DNA of 64,000 nt, taken from positions 682,001 to 746,000 of the forward strand of contig NZ_CP197418.1 of assembly GCF_052161655.1 (NCBI RefSeq), in the 5' to 3' direction. The DNA comes from Novipirellula sp052161655 (GTDB lineage Bacteria > Planctomycetota > Planctomycetia > Pirellulales > Pirellulaceae). A model generated the notes under the pieces. The model did no database searches and was not told where the DNA came from. It saw only the letters and a list, made by a program, of their open reading frames with translations. Below, piece by piece: positions 46,727 through 54,646 of the stretch (position 1 is its first letter; the number at the start of each line of letters is the position of its first letter). The position numbers were made by a program, and so were the translations under genes.

Positions 46727-47752
46727 ATGACCAAATGCAAGTTAGAGTACATCTGGCTCGATGGCTACCAACCTACCCAGAGCCTACGAAGTAAGACGAA
46801 AGTTGTTGACGATTTCAGCGGCAAGGTCGAAGACGCCGAGCAGTGGTCGTTTGACGGTTCGTCCACCGAACAAGCTCCCGGCGGTAGCAGCGATTGCTTG
46901 CTGAAGCCCGTTTACGTGTGTCCTGATCCAGCACGTTTGGGCACCGGTTTTTTGGTTATGTGCGAAGTGCTTGATCACGAAGGCAACCCGCACCGCACCA
47001 ACGGTCGTGCCACCATCAACGACAACGATGACGATTTTTGGTTCGGTTTCGAACAAGAATACACGATCTGGAACCCCGACACGAAGAAGCCTGTTGGTTT
47101 CCCCGTCGAAGGTTTCCCAGGTCCTCAAGGCCCTTACTACTGTAGCGTTGGCCACGGCAAAGCCGTCGGACGTGAAATCGTCGAAGAGCACCTCGAGTTG
47201 TGCTTGGCTGCCGGTTTGAACGTCGAAGGCATCAACGCCGAAGTCATGATGGGCCAATGGGAATTCCAAATCTTCGCAAAGGGCGCGGCATTGGCTGGCG
47301 ACCAGATTTGGATCGCTCGTTACTTGCTCGAACGTACTGCTGAAAAATATGACATGAGCATCAACTGGCACTGCAAGCCAGTTCAAGGCGACTGGAACGG
47401 CAGCGGTATGCACGCCAACTTCAGTAACACGCTTCTGCGTACTTGCGGTAGCAAGGAAGTTTACGATGCGGTTTGCCAAGCGTTCGAGCCACGTATCAAG
47501 AGCCACATCGACGTTTACGGTGCGGACAACGATCAACGCTTGACCGGTCTTCACGAAACGCAATCGATCGACAAGTTCAGCTACGGTGTTTCCGACCGTG
47601 GTGCATCGATCCGTATTCCAATCGTGACCGTCCAAAAGGGCTGGAAGGGCTATCTCGAAGATCGTCGTCCAGCATCCAACGCTGACCCATACATGGTTGC
47701 CAGTGCAATCATCACGACGGTCAAGAGCGCCAAATTGCCCGTCGGCGCGTAA
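46727..47752 (+). CDS. glnII: Class II glutamine synthetase (GSII)
   Basis: 341 residues, the short GSII form seen in eukaryotes and some bacteria rather than the 470-residue GSI. Diagnostic stretches are FDGSSTEQAPGGSSDCLLKP, FGFEQEYTIW, HLELCLAAGLNVEGINAEVM, HCKPVQGDWNGSGMHANFS and RGASIRIPI. It condenses glutamate and ammonia to glutamine with ATP in the cytoplasm. GGGA ten bases before the ATG is the ribosome site. Codon use looks optimised (few rare codons), suggesting high expression. A strong terminator follows at 47781. GSII is less common in bacteria and may be an acquired or ancient duplicate; a GSI elsewhere is possible. Confidence 0.93.
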   Translation: MTKCKLEYIWLDGYQPTQSLRSKTKVVDDFSGKVEDAEQWSFDGSSTEQAPGGSSDCLLKPVYVCPDPARLGTGFLVMCEVLDHEGNPHRTNGRATINDNDDDFWFGFEQEYTIWNPDTKKPVGFPVEGFPGPQGPYYCSVGHGKAVGREIVEEHLELCLAAGLNVEGINAEVMMGQWEFQIFAKGAALAGDQIWIARYLLERTAEKYDMSINWHCKPVQGDWNGSGMHANFSNTLLRTCGSKEVYDAVCQAFEPRIKSHIDVYGADNDQRLTGLHETQSIDKFSYGVSDRGASIRIPIVTVQKGWKGYLEDRRPASNADPYMVASAIITTVKSAKLPVGA

Positions 47753-47780
47753 TGACGCCCGAGTGAGTATAAAAAAACAA

Positions 47781-47817
47781 AAGCCCGCCCGCATTGATTT
47801 GCAGGCGGGCTTTTTTT
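47781..47817 (+). terminator. Rho-independent terminator of glnII
   Basis: A GC-rich stem (AAGCCCGCCCGC pairing with GCAGGCGGGC) with an 8-base loop is followed by seven T residues. It lies 28 bases past the glnII stop and the opposite strand shows A residues, so it may serve both directions. Confidence 0.93.
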
Positions 47818-47876
47818 GTTTGCAAGGTCGAATAGTTCCTTCGGGGCAAGTCACATGGTCACCGCGAAGCGGTTTT

Positions 47877-47917
47877 AGACAATAGCCGGAGGTCGCTGCA
47901 CAGCGGCGCACCTCCGG
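47877..47917. repeat. REP-like hairpin, left flank of the transposase
   Basis: AGACAATAG followed by a palindrome (CCGGAGGTCGC pairing with GCGCACCTCCGG). The 13-base AGACAATAGCCGG is repeated in inverted orientation at 48500-48512 on the other side of the transposase gene. Confidence 0.8.
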
Positions 47918-47965
47918 TTTTCAGAATTTAAAAATAGACGGACCCCGAATGGGGTCCAAGACCGT

Positions 47966-48409
47966 TTACTGAAGATATTCCGGGTCGTATTCGATTCCCG
48001 CATCGTCAAGCATTGAGATCAACTCGTCGTGAAATGATCGCTTCTGATGATGTTCGCGTTGATGGGCAATGTAGCTCGCTACTGCAGGGCAACTCGGCGG
48101 GCTGACCGAGAATGCAGCGTATCCTTCTTGCCATTCGAACGGCTGAAAGAGAATGGTTTCGTGGACCCACTTGCTTGACGATTTCTTCAGCTCACGCATG
48201 AAATCGGATAACTGGTGTGTGGGCTTCAATCCAATCAGCAGATGAACGTGATCTTCAACACCGCCGATTTTCAGCGGCTTGCCGTCGAGTTGGTTCACGA
48301 TCCCGCCAAGGTATTGATGCAATCGTCCGATCCATGCGTCTTTGATCCATGGCTTGCGGTGCTTGGTCGAAAAGGTGACGTGAAGATTGATGCTGTGGAA
48401 CGTGGACAT
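47966..48409 (-). CDS. IS200/RAYT-type Y1 transposase
   Basis: 147 residues of the Y1 (HUH) transposase family. The metal-binding HUH is EDHVHLLIGL and the catalytic tyrosine is probably in VASYIAHQREHH. SFSTKHRKPWI-type N-terminus and QPFEWQEGYAAFSVSP are characteristic of REP-associated tyrosine transposases. The ATG at 48409 has GAGG upstream. The gene lacks terminal inverted repeats of the classical sort, but REP-like hairpins flank it (47877-47917 and 48476-48512), as with RAYT genes. A GGACCCC hairpin at 47940-47957 lies just past its stop and may end transcription. It would act on single-stranded hairpin DNA. It appears intact. Confidence 0.9.
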   Translation of the reverse strand: MSTFHSINLHVTFSTKHRKPWIKDAWIGRLHQYLGGIVNQLDGKPLKIGGVEDHVHLLIGLKPTHQLSDFMRELKKSSSKWVHETILFQPFEWQEGYAAFSVSPPSCPAVASYIAHQREHHQKRSFHDELISMLDDAGIEYDPEYLQ

Positions 48410-48438
48410 CGCTCTGCCTCGGGTGAATGGATGATCTT

Positions 48439-48530
48439 TGATCCCTCCGGGATCAGGTTATTGTGCATTCAATATCCGGTGGTGGCGCTGCGCTTGCCAC
48501 CGGCTATTGTCTGAAGATCCCTTACGGGAT
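48439..48530. repeat. REP-like hairpins, right flank of the transposase
   Basis: A main hairpin CCGGTGGTGGCGC pairing with TTGCCACCGG at 48476-48503, then CTATTGTCT, the inverse of the left flank. It is bracketed by two small hairpins, GATCCCTCCGGGATC at 48440-48454 and ATCCCTTACGGGAT at 48517-48530. Confidence 0.78.
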
Positions 48531-48802
48531 GAGATTTTTGTTCTTTGGTCGGACTGGGGAAATAGTCGAAGGTGGCTGCCTAGAATGTGTGCTGCTTGCA
48601 TATCACCGGCAATGCAATCGCGTCTTTCGCAGAAAAAGCATTTTTCCCACCGGACCCCGCTTTTTTCTAGAGCTGCTCCGCTAGAAATTAGTTGTCGTTT
48701 GCCGCAGTGTTTTCGATGCATTCAATCTGTCTGCATCACTGCCTCGATTCCGCTAAGATGATTTGCAATCGGACTCCTCTCACTTTTGATGCGACCAGAT
48801 CT
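48531..48802. other. Intergenic stretch, no gene seen
   Basis: Between the transposase flank and the AAA protein. The AAA protein frame is open upstream to 48692 but this extension has no ribosome site and contains no family sequence. Confidence 0.45.
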
Positions 48803-50611
48803 ATGTCACGACTTTCGGATGACCAAATCATTGAATCGATTCGGCTTTATCGCGAAGCGATTCAGGAAACGAAGGCTTTGTATGTCGAAAGCGGACAACT
48901 GGTTCGCGGTTCCTATGCATGGCTCGATGGCGAAGATGCGGACGCCGCAGCGATCGCCCAGCAGATGGATGGTCTGCACCAAGGGTTGCTGATGAAGGTC
49001 TTTGCAGCCGTGGTCCCTACGACCGACAGCCGCACGATCGAGCAGCGTCAGCTCGGCCGAGTTTTGCTCGAACATCTGTGGGGTAAATCCGTGATGGGGC
49101 ATCAATTGCACGAGGCGGTCGATTGGCTGATTTCCGCTGCAGCGGACTTCCAATGGCGTGATCTCGTTCGTCCCTTCGCCGAGCTGGCGCCCTTGCGTGA
49201 TCGCTGGGGTGAACTTGAGACACTCGTGATGCGAATGGCAAATTTGCTGGTTTCGGTAGACGGAGAAACGAGCGAATCGGATAACGCAAACCTGGCGACA
49301 ATGCGGGCGCAGATGAAAGAGGTTGTCGGCGAATCCGAGCCCGAAGAGCGGAACAGTCAAGCGGACACCGATGCTGCTCGCGATGCGCTGGTGTGGCTTC
49401 GTGAAGAAGCAGCGAGATTGCGCGACGGTGCGAGTGTTACCGCAGCGGAGAAGCCGACGCCCACGGCGGGCCCGGGCGGTTCGCCACCCAAGTCACCCCC
49501 TAAGTCGGACGTTAAATCAGCTTCGAAATCAGCGGAGCCGGTGGACGAGCGAACTCCGGAGCAGCGTTTGGCAGAGGCTCGAGCCAAGCTCGATCAATTG
49601 ATCGGGCTTGATGCGATCAAGGACCAGATTCAAACGTTGACGAACTTTCTGAAGATGGAGTCGCAGCGAGAAAAGGAAGGGCTGCCGATGACGCGGCCCA
49701 GTTTGCACATGGCCTTCGTTGGGAATCCAGGAACCGGCAAGACAACGGTGGCGCGGATCATCGCCGATATCTACGGGTCGCTGGGAATTCTGGAAAAAGG
49801 GCACCTCGTGGAAACCGATCGCAGCGGATTGGTCGCCGAATACGCGGGGCAAACCGGACCGAAGACAAATGCGAAAATTGATGAGGCGTTGGACGGCGTG
49901 TTGTTTATCGACGAAGCCTACACGCTGATTGATGAAGACGGGCAAGACCAATATGGCCGCGAAGCGGTGCAGACGTTGCTGAAGCGAATGGAGGATCAGC
50001 GGGATCGCTTGGTCGTGATCCTGGCAGGATATCCTGTCGAGATGCGAAAGATGATTCGCAGTAACCCAGGCTTAAGTTCACGCGTCGGAACGACGATGCA
50101 CTTTGATGATTATCCACCCGAAGCGCTTTGCCGGATCTTTGAACTGATCGCGAAAAAGTCAAAGTACACGCTGCCGACCGAATCGCGACGGCGATTGCTT
50201 CGCGGGTTCACGTATTTGTACATCGCCCGCGATCGTCACTTCGGAAACGGACGCACGTCTCGCAACAGTTTTGAGCGAAGCGTTCGCCGCTTGGCAAACC
50301 GTTTGGCGACGATGACCGAGGTGGATCGCAAGTTGCTGACGACACTCGAGCCCGAAGACATCGAGGTCGCCGATGTTACGCAAGATCATCTTGCAGCGTT
50401 GGTTGCCGAGCCAGGCAATGTACGAGTGCACTGCAGGCACTGTGACCAAGCGGTCGTGATCGACGACAAGCAGCTTGCAACGGAGATCAAGTGCGAAGCG
50501 TGCAAGGAGATGTACGAAGCCGATTGGGGCGAGCCCGTCCTTGAATTGCCCAAGCCTGCCAGCGACAGATCCGGCGACGGAGAAGGCGCCAAAGACGTAA
50601 TCGTTAAGTAG
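48803..50611 (+). CDS. CbbX/CfxQ-like AAA+ protein with C-terminal zinc ribbon
   Basis: 602 residues from the ATG at 48803. The N-terminal 210 residues are helical and not assigned to a family (YREAIQETKALYVESGQLV to EDLVWL-type helices). A Pro/Lys/Ser linker lies at about 215-250. The AAA+ core of the CbbX/SpoVK type follows: Walker A GNPGTGKTTVARIIAD near 308, Walker B GVLFIDEAYTLIDEDGQDQ near 366, sensor 1 and arginine finger region MIRSNPGLSSRV. The C-terminus has a four-cysteine zinc ribbon (CRHC at 542, CEAC at 563). CbbX-type proteins remodel other proteins, e.g. Rubisco activation. No carboxylase gene is nearby. The combination of parts is unusual and the client is unknown. Confidence 0.88.
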   Translation: MSRLSDDQIIESIRLYREAIQETKALYVESGQLVRGSYAWLDGEDADAAAIAQQMDGLHQGLLMKVFAAVVPTTDSRTIEQRQLGRVLLEHLWGKSVMGHQLHEAVDWLISAAADFQWRDLVRPFAELAPLRDRWGELETLVMRMANLLVSVDGETSESDNANLATMRAQMKEVVGESEPEERNSQADTDAARDALVWLREEAARLRDGASVTAAEKPTPTAGPGGSPPKSPPKSDVKSASKSAEPVDERTPEQRLAEARAKLDQLIGLDAIKDQIQTLTNFLKMESQREKEGLPMTRPSLHMAFVGNPGTGKTTVARIIADIYGSLGILEKGHLVETDRSGLVAEYAGQTGPKTNAKIDEALDGVLFIDEAYTLIDEDGQDQYGREAVQTLLKRMEDQRDRLVVILAGYPVEMRKMIRSNPGLSSRVGTTMHFDDYPPEALCRIFELIAKKSKYTLPTESRRRLLRGFTYLYIARDRHFGNGRTSRNSFERSVRRLANRLATMTEVDRKLLTTLEPEDIEVADVTQDHLAALVAEPGNVRVHCRHCDQAVVIDDKQLATEIKCEACKEMYEADWGEPVLELPKPASDRSGDGEGAKDVIVK

Positions 50612-50651
50612 CGGTGCGGCGTGAGGGCTGTCGACTCCGTAAGTTTGAAGT

Positions 50652-50688
50652 GCCGGAGGCACGGCAGCATGTAGCCTGGGGCGTGAGC
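50652..50688. repeat. Element E (GTAG-type palindrome), left part
   Basis: Left arm of a long palindrome of which the right part is at 52225-52379; the IS4 element lies between them. The arm reads GCCGGAGGCACGGCAGCAT then GTAGCCTGGGGCGTGAGC, a REP-like GTAG start followed by a palindrome. Confidence 0.82.
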
Positions 50689-52224
50689 CTGCTGATTACC
50701 CAATAGTTTTTTAATCTTCTCCAACATCAGCTCTGTTTTGGCACGCGATTTGCGCCATTTATTTCCTATTTTAACGCGATAGGAGATCAATTGATGAATG
50801 CGATTCCGACCACCATTGAACAAGAATTTAACACAATCGACTTCGGGCACAAAAGCCGAAACGATCGATCCAAAGCGATTCTCAAGGCACTCTTCGCCAA
50901 CCCTCAAGAGAGTATCAACGCAGCCTGCGACAAATGGAAGGATGCCAAAGGAGCCTATCGGTTCCTGCAAAACTCGCAGGTCGATAGCGACGAGATTCTC
51001 AGCGCTCACCGGCGAGCGACAATTCAGCGAATCAAGTTTCAGAAGGTTGTCTGCGTGGCCCAAGACACGACCGAATTGGACTTTGGCAATCACGCCCCCG
51101 ACGATGTGCGTTGCCTCAATCAAGCAGAAAGGAGAGGGCTCTACGACCATAGCTCCGTTGTCTTTACCCCTGAAAAATTATGCCTGGGAGTGCTCGATGT
51201 CGACTTCTTTGATCGTAGCGAAGAGAGCTTGGGCAATGCAGCAGAGCGAAAGACAGATCCCATCGAAGACAAGGAAAGTTTTCGATGGCTCCAAGGCTAT
51301 CGGCGTTGCTGCCAGTTGGCATCCCAGTGCCCCCAGACGCAAATTGTTTCGTTGGCTGACCGCGAAGGTGACATCTATGACATCTTCGTCGAAGCTGAAA
51401 AACACGAATGCCCTGCGGACTTCGTCATCCGTAGCAAACAAGTCCGCAGCTTGCCTGAAAAAGACGAACAAGCGGGCGGCAATACCTACAAGAAGATGCG
51501 CGAGGAAGTCGAAAACTCTAACCTCGTCACGACGCGGCAGATCGAACTACCGGCCACCGCGAAGCGCGCCGCCCGAACAGCCACTCTGGAAATCCGGGCG
51601 ATTCGCACAAAAGTAAAACCTCCCCATGCAAGATCGGCTCTTCCCGAAGTGACGCTCAGCGTGGTACTTGTGCAAGAGGTCGGCGGTCCGGGCGACGGAA
51701 CCGATCTGAACTGGCTGCTGTTGAGTTCACTTCCGATTGACGACTACCAGGATGTTCTGCGAATCGTGGATTACTACGTTGCGCGGTGGCCAGTGGAAAT
51801 GTTTTTCAGAGTCTACAAATCGGGCTGCCGCGTCGAGGACATCATGCTGGAAACGAAAAGCAGATTGATTCGCGCGTTGATGTTTTACAAAGTGGTCGCG
51901 TGGCGGATCCTGTTTGTCACGTTCCTTGGACGAGAATGCCCTGAGTTGCCCAGTGATGTCGTGTTCAGCGAAGCGGAGTGGAAGTCGGTATGGAAAATCG
52001 TTGAGGAAACCGAACCACCCAAATCAGCCCCAGAACTCTCGCAGTTCATCCCGATGCTTGCTCAGTTAGGTGGCTACAATCGACGCAAACATGATGGGCC
52101 ACCGGGGATGGAAACGATTTGGCGCGGAACTCGCCGAATGATGGACTTCGCGTTGGCATGGCGATCCTTCGGACCGCCCGTCTCAGCTGAACATTAAAAA
52201 TTGGGTAATCAGCAGGGCGTGAGC
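50680..52224. mobile_element. IS4-family insertion sequence, complete
   Basis: The element covers 50689-52215 (1527 bp). Its ends are 16-base perfect inverted repeats, CTGCTGATTACCCAAT at 50689-50704 and the complement at 52200-52215. GGCGTGAGC is duplicated on both sides (50680-50688 and 52216-52224), a 9-bp target duplication typical of IS4 group elements. It carries one transposase gene and appears intact. It has inserted into the palindrome called element E. Confidence 0.96.
50794..52197 (+). CDS. IS4-family transposase (IS50/Tn5-like)
   Basis: 467 residues, start ATG at 50794 with AGGAG eight bases upstream. The DDE triad is visible: D in VCVAQDTTELDFGN, D in SLADREGDIYDIF and E in the YREK signature Y-x2-R-x3-E-x6-K (YVARWPVEMFFRVYKSG), which is diagnostic for IS4. 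FANPQESINAACDKWKDAKG is the N-terminal domain. The protein is full length with no frameshift. Placed between perfect terminal repeats, it should be active for cut-and-paste transposition. Codon use is similar to neighbours, so the element may be at home in this lineage. Confidence 0.95.
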   Translation: MNAIPTTIEQEFNTIDFGHKSRNDRSKAILKALFANPQESINAACDKWKDAKGAYRFLQNSQVDSDEILSAHRRATIQRIKFQKVVCVAQDTTELDFGNHAPDDVRCLNQAERRGLYDHSSVVFTPEKLCLGVLDVDFFDRSEESLGNAAERKTDPIEDKESFRWLQGYRRCCQLASQCPQTQIVSLADREGDIYDIFVEAEKHECPADFVIRSKQVRSLPEKDEQAGGNTYKKMREEVENSNLVTTRQIELPATAKRAARTATLEIRAIRTKVKPPHARSALPEVTLSVVLVQEVGGPGDGTDLNWLLLSSLPIDDYQDVLRIVDYYVARWPVEMFFRVYKSGCRVEDIMLETKSRLIRALMFYKVVAWRILFVTFLGRECPELPSDVVFSEAEWKSVWKIVEETEPPKSAPELSQFIPMLAQLGGYNRRKHDGPPGMETIWRGTRRMMDFALAWRSFGPPVSAEH

Positions 52225-52379
52225 CCCAGGTTTTTGTTGCCACACGTTACCAAAGCCCCGGAGGGGCGGCAGCGATCGGCAATTCCGCTTCCTGCCGCCC
52301 CTCCAGGGCTTTGCGTCGTATTTTTCTTCGATTTCCTGGGGCTCACGCCCCAGGCTACGTGCTGCCGCCACTCCGTGGC
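52225..52379. repeat. Element E, right part
   Basis: Contains an internal palindrome (AAAGCCCCGGAGGGGCGG and its inverse around 52250-52315) and the right outer arm (CCTGGGGCTCACGCCCCAGG, then GCTACGTGCTGCCGCCA), which inverts the left part at 50652-50688. Together the two parts form one palindromic element about 190 bases long when the IS is removed. Confidence 0.82.
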
Positions 52380-52479
52380 TTAAAGCATGCTGGAATTCAG
52401 AACGTTTCACTTTCGCATCGAGTCGGATCAGCGTCGCTTAGGGCGACTTGATCCGGCCTACTCAAGTTTTGCTTGGCGT

Positions 52480-53556
52480 TTATCGTTGGACGCGAGCGTT
52501 TCCTTTCCAGATGCTCCAGACTTGGTCTTCATCGGCTGGTTGTCCGTAGTCGGTGTTCAGCGTTGCGGTGAGTGCGCCAGTGGCCCAGCCGAATTGGGAG
52601 GCCTTGTCTGCGTCCCAGCCCTTGAGCACGCCATAAAGCAACCCACCGACGAATCCATCGCCGCCACCAATGCGGTCGAACACGCCGATTTGGCGGGGTT
52701 CGATGACGCTAAAGTCTTTACCGTGCGAAACGATTGCGCCCCACATGTGCGAGTTGGCACTTTCAACTTCACGAAGCGTCGTGGCGAACAAGGATGTGTC
52801 GGGATATTCCTGCTTGACACGGTTGATCATGCCTTTGAAGCCTTCGATCTTGGCGGCGATACCCTTGCCACCGGCCTCGGGGCCTTCAACGCCCAAGCAC
52901 AACTGAAAATCTTCTTCGTTGCCGATCAGGATGTCCGACAGGCTGGCGATTTCTTTGAACTGCTTCGATAGCAATTCTTCGCGGCCTTTCCAGAACGACG
53001 CGCGATGATTGAGATCGAAGGAGATGCGAGCGCCATTCTTTTTGGCAACACGAGCGATCTCCAAGCAGAACTCGCTGGTTTCTTCGGACAAGGCCGCGAT
53101 CAGCCCTGACATGTGAACGATCTTGGCGCCCTCGTCGCCGAAGATTCGCTGCAAGTCAAAATCTTTCACGTTCAACTTACGTCCGACTTCGCCGGCTCGG
53201 TCGTTTTGAACCCGTGGTCCACGCGAGCCCCAGCCACTATCGGCCATGTTGATTTGGTGCCGCACGCCCCACGGTGTGTCTTGGGTGAACTCGGGGCCTT
53301 CGTAATCCATGTGGCGACGAGCCAAGTCGTCTTTAATGAACCGTGCGATGGGGCTGTCTTTGACGAATGCCGTCAAAATCTTGACTGGCATTCCGAGGAA
53401 CGATGCGATGCTGCCGACATTCGACTCCGCGCTGGTACCCTGCATCTTGAAGGTGTCGCTGCAGTGAAACGGCTGGTGGTCAGCCGGCGTCAGCCGAACT
53501 CCCATGCTGGTGGGGATGACGAGAGAGTACTTGGCGTCGTTTCGAAGTTCAATCAT
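52480..53556 (-). CDS. kdgK: PfkB-family sugar kinase, probable 2-keto-3-deoxygluconate kinase
   Basis: 358 residues from the ATG at 53556. PfkB signatures are present: the C-terminal GGGDGFVGGLLYGVLKG with catalytic Asp (preceded by DRI), and GTSAESNVGSIASFLGMPVK near the N-terminus. The match to KdgK-type sequences is by overall motif pattern (RISFDLNHRASFW, IGNEEDFQLCLG); other hexose or ketohexose kinases of the PfkB family would look similar. It follows the SDR gene, 121 bases downstream on the same strand. Together they fit uronate catabolism, mannonate or related acid to 2-keto-3-deoxygluconate 6-phosphate. Confidence 0.83.
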   Translation of the reverse strand: MIELRNDAKYSLVIPTSMGVRLTPADHQPFHCSDTFKMQGTSAESNVGSIASFLGMPVKILTAFVKDSPIARFIKDDLARRHMDYEGPEFTQDTPWGVRHQINMADSGWGSRGPRVQNDRAGEVGRKLNVKDFDLQRIFGDEGAKIVHMSGLIAALSEETSEFCLEIARVAKKNGARISFDLNHRASFWKGREELLSKQFKEIASLSDILIGNEEDFQLCLGVEGPEAGGKGIAAKIEGFKGMINRVKQEYPDTSLFATTLREVESANSHMWGAIVSHGKDFSVIEPRQIGVFDRIGGGDGFVGGLLYGVLKGWDADKASQFGWATGALTATLNTDYGQPADEDQVWSIWKGNARVQR

Positions 53557-53677
53557 TTGGGCGGCTCGTTGAAGGGTTGGGAAGGGAACCGGCATGGATG
53601 CCGACCACGTTCCTTGCGAACGCGGCTGCTAGGTGTGCTGGAATGTGCGAACGGTTCGCTCAGTGCTGGCGGGTTTG

Positions 53678-54493
53678 CTAAATGGTGACGGAAGCAAATC
53701 CACCATCAATGGCGATATTTTGTCCGGTAACGAACGACGATGCCTTGCGGCTGGCAAGCCAAACGACCGCACCTGCCAATTCTTCGGCATTTCCAAAACG
53801 GCTCATTGGTGTGTGGCCAATGATTTGACCGCCGCGTTCGGTGTAGCTGCCGTCTTCGTTGAACAGCAGTTTGCGGTTCTGTTCGGCTGGGAAGAATCCG
53901 GGACTGATCGCGTTGACGCGTACGCCTGTGGTTGCCCATTCGCGAGCCAACCAAAGGGTCAAGTTGATGACCGCCGCTTTGGCTGCGGAATACGCGACGA
54001 CCCGTGACAATGGAATCATGCCCGACATCGAAGCGATGTTAATGATGCTGCCGACTTTCGCCTCGATCATGTCCGGCGCGAACACTTGGCATGGCAGCAG
54101 CGAGCCGCCCACTAGGTTTAGATCGAACACGTCGCGCCATGCTTCCTGAGGCAATTTGCAGAAATCGCCGCCTGGTGGGATCGTGGCATCGGGACGGTTT
54201 CCGCCTGCAGCATTGACCAACACCGAAGTCGGCGAGCCGGCCCAGGCTTTGATCGCATCGCGGGTCGCGGCAAGAGCATCGGGGTCGAGGCTGTCAGCGG
54301 CAAAGAACTTCGCTTCACCTCCGCCGTCAATGATCTTTTGAGCCCGGGCGTTACCGCGTTCGGGGTTTCGTCCCAACACAGCCACCTTGGCTCCGTAGGC
54401 ACCGAGTGCCTCGGCCATCATGCCACCAAGTTCGCCCGTGCCGCCAATCACTGCGGCCACATCATCGTCAAGTTTGAATATGTCTTTGTTCAT
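53678..54493 (-). CDS. Short-chain dehydrogenase, probable D-mannonate oxidoreductase
   Basis: 271 residues. The Rossmann motif is modified to VIGGTGELGG, then NAAGGNRPDATIPPG, IINIASMSGMIPLSRV and the catalytic YSAAK (AYSAAKAAVINL). The C-terminal segment GFFPAEQNRKLLFNEDGSYT matches the D-mannonate/fructuronate oxidoreductase branch of SDRs. It would reduce D-fructuronate to D-mannonate or catalyse the reverse with NAD(H). It is the first gene of a pair with KdgK. The reaction direction and the exact sugar acid cannot be fixed from sequence. Confidence 0.82.
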   Translation of the reverse strand: MNKDIFKLDDDVAAVIGGTGELGGMMAEALGAYGAKVAVLGRNPERGNARAQKIIDGGGEAKFFAADSLDPDALAATRDAIKAWAGSPTSVLVNAAGGNRPDATIPPGGDFCKLPQEAWRDVFDLNLVGGSLLPCQVFAPDMIEAKVGSIINIASMSGMIPLSRVVAYSAAKAAVINLTLWLAREWATTGVRVNAISPGFFPAEQNRKLLFNEDGSYTERGGQIIGHTPMSRFGNAEELAGAVVWLASRKASSFVTGQNIAIDGGFASVTI

Positions 54494-54646
54494 GGGGAGA
54501 TACTTTAATTGCTCGGTCGGTGTCAGAACAGGTGAGAGGGGGTTTTAAGATTTTGTCATCGGTGAGACAGAGGCGGCGATGTGAGTGGAGATTCACGATC
54601 GCGGTACAAATGGACACTCAAATCGGCGTTTGAACACGTTTCCTCG

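Noticed and set aside
46784..47911. 375-residue minus-strand open frame across glutamine synthetase
   Set aside because: Antisense shadow of a strongly biased gene; no family motif and the plus strand is a certain gene.
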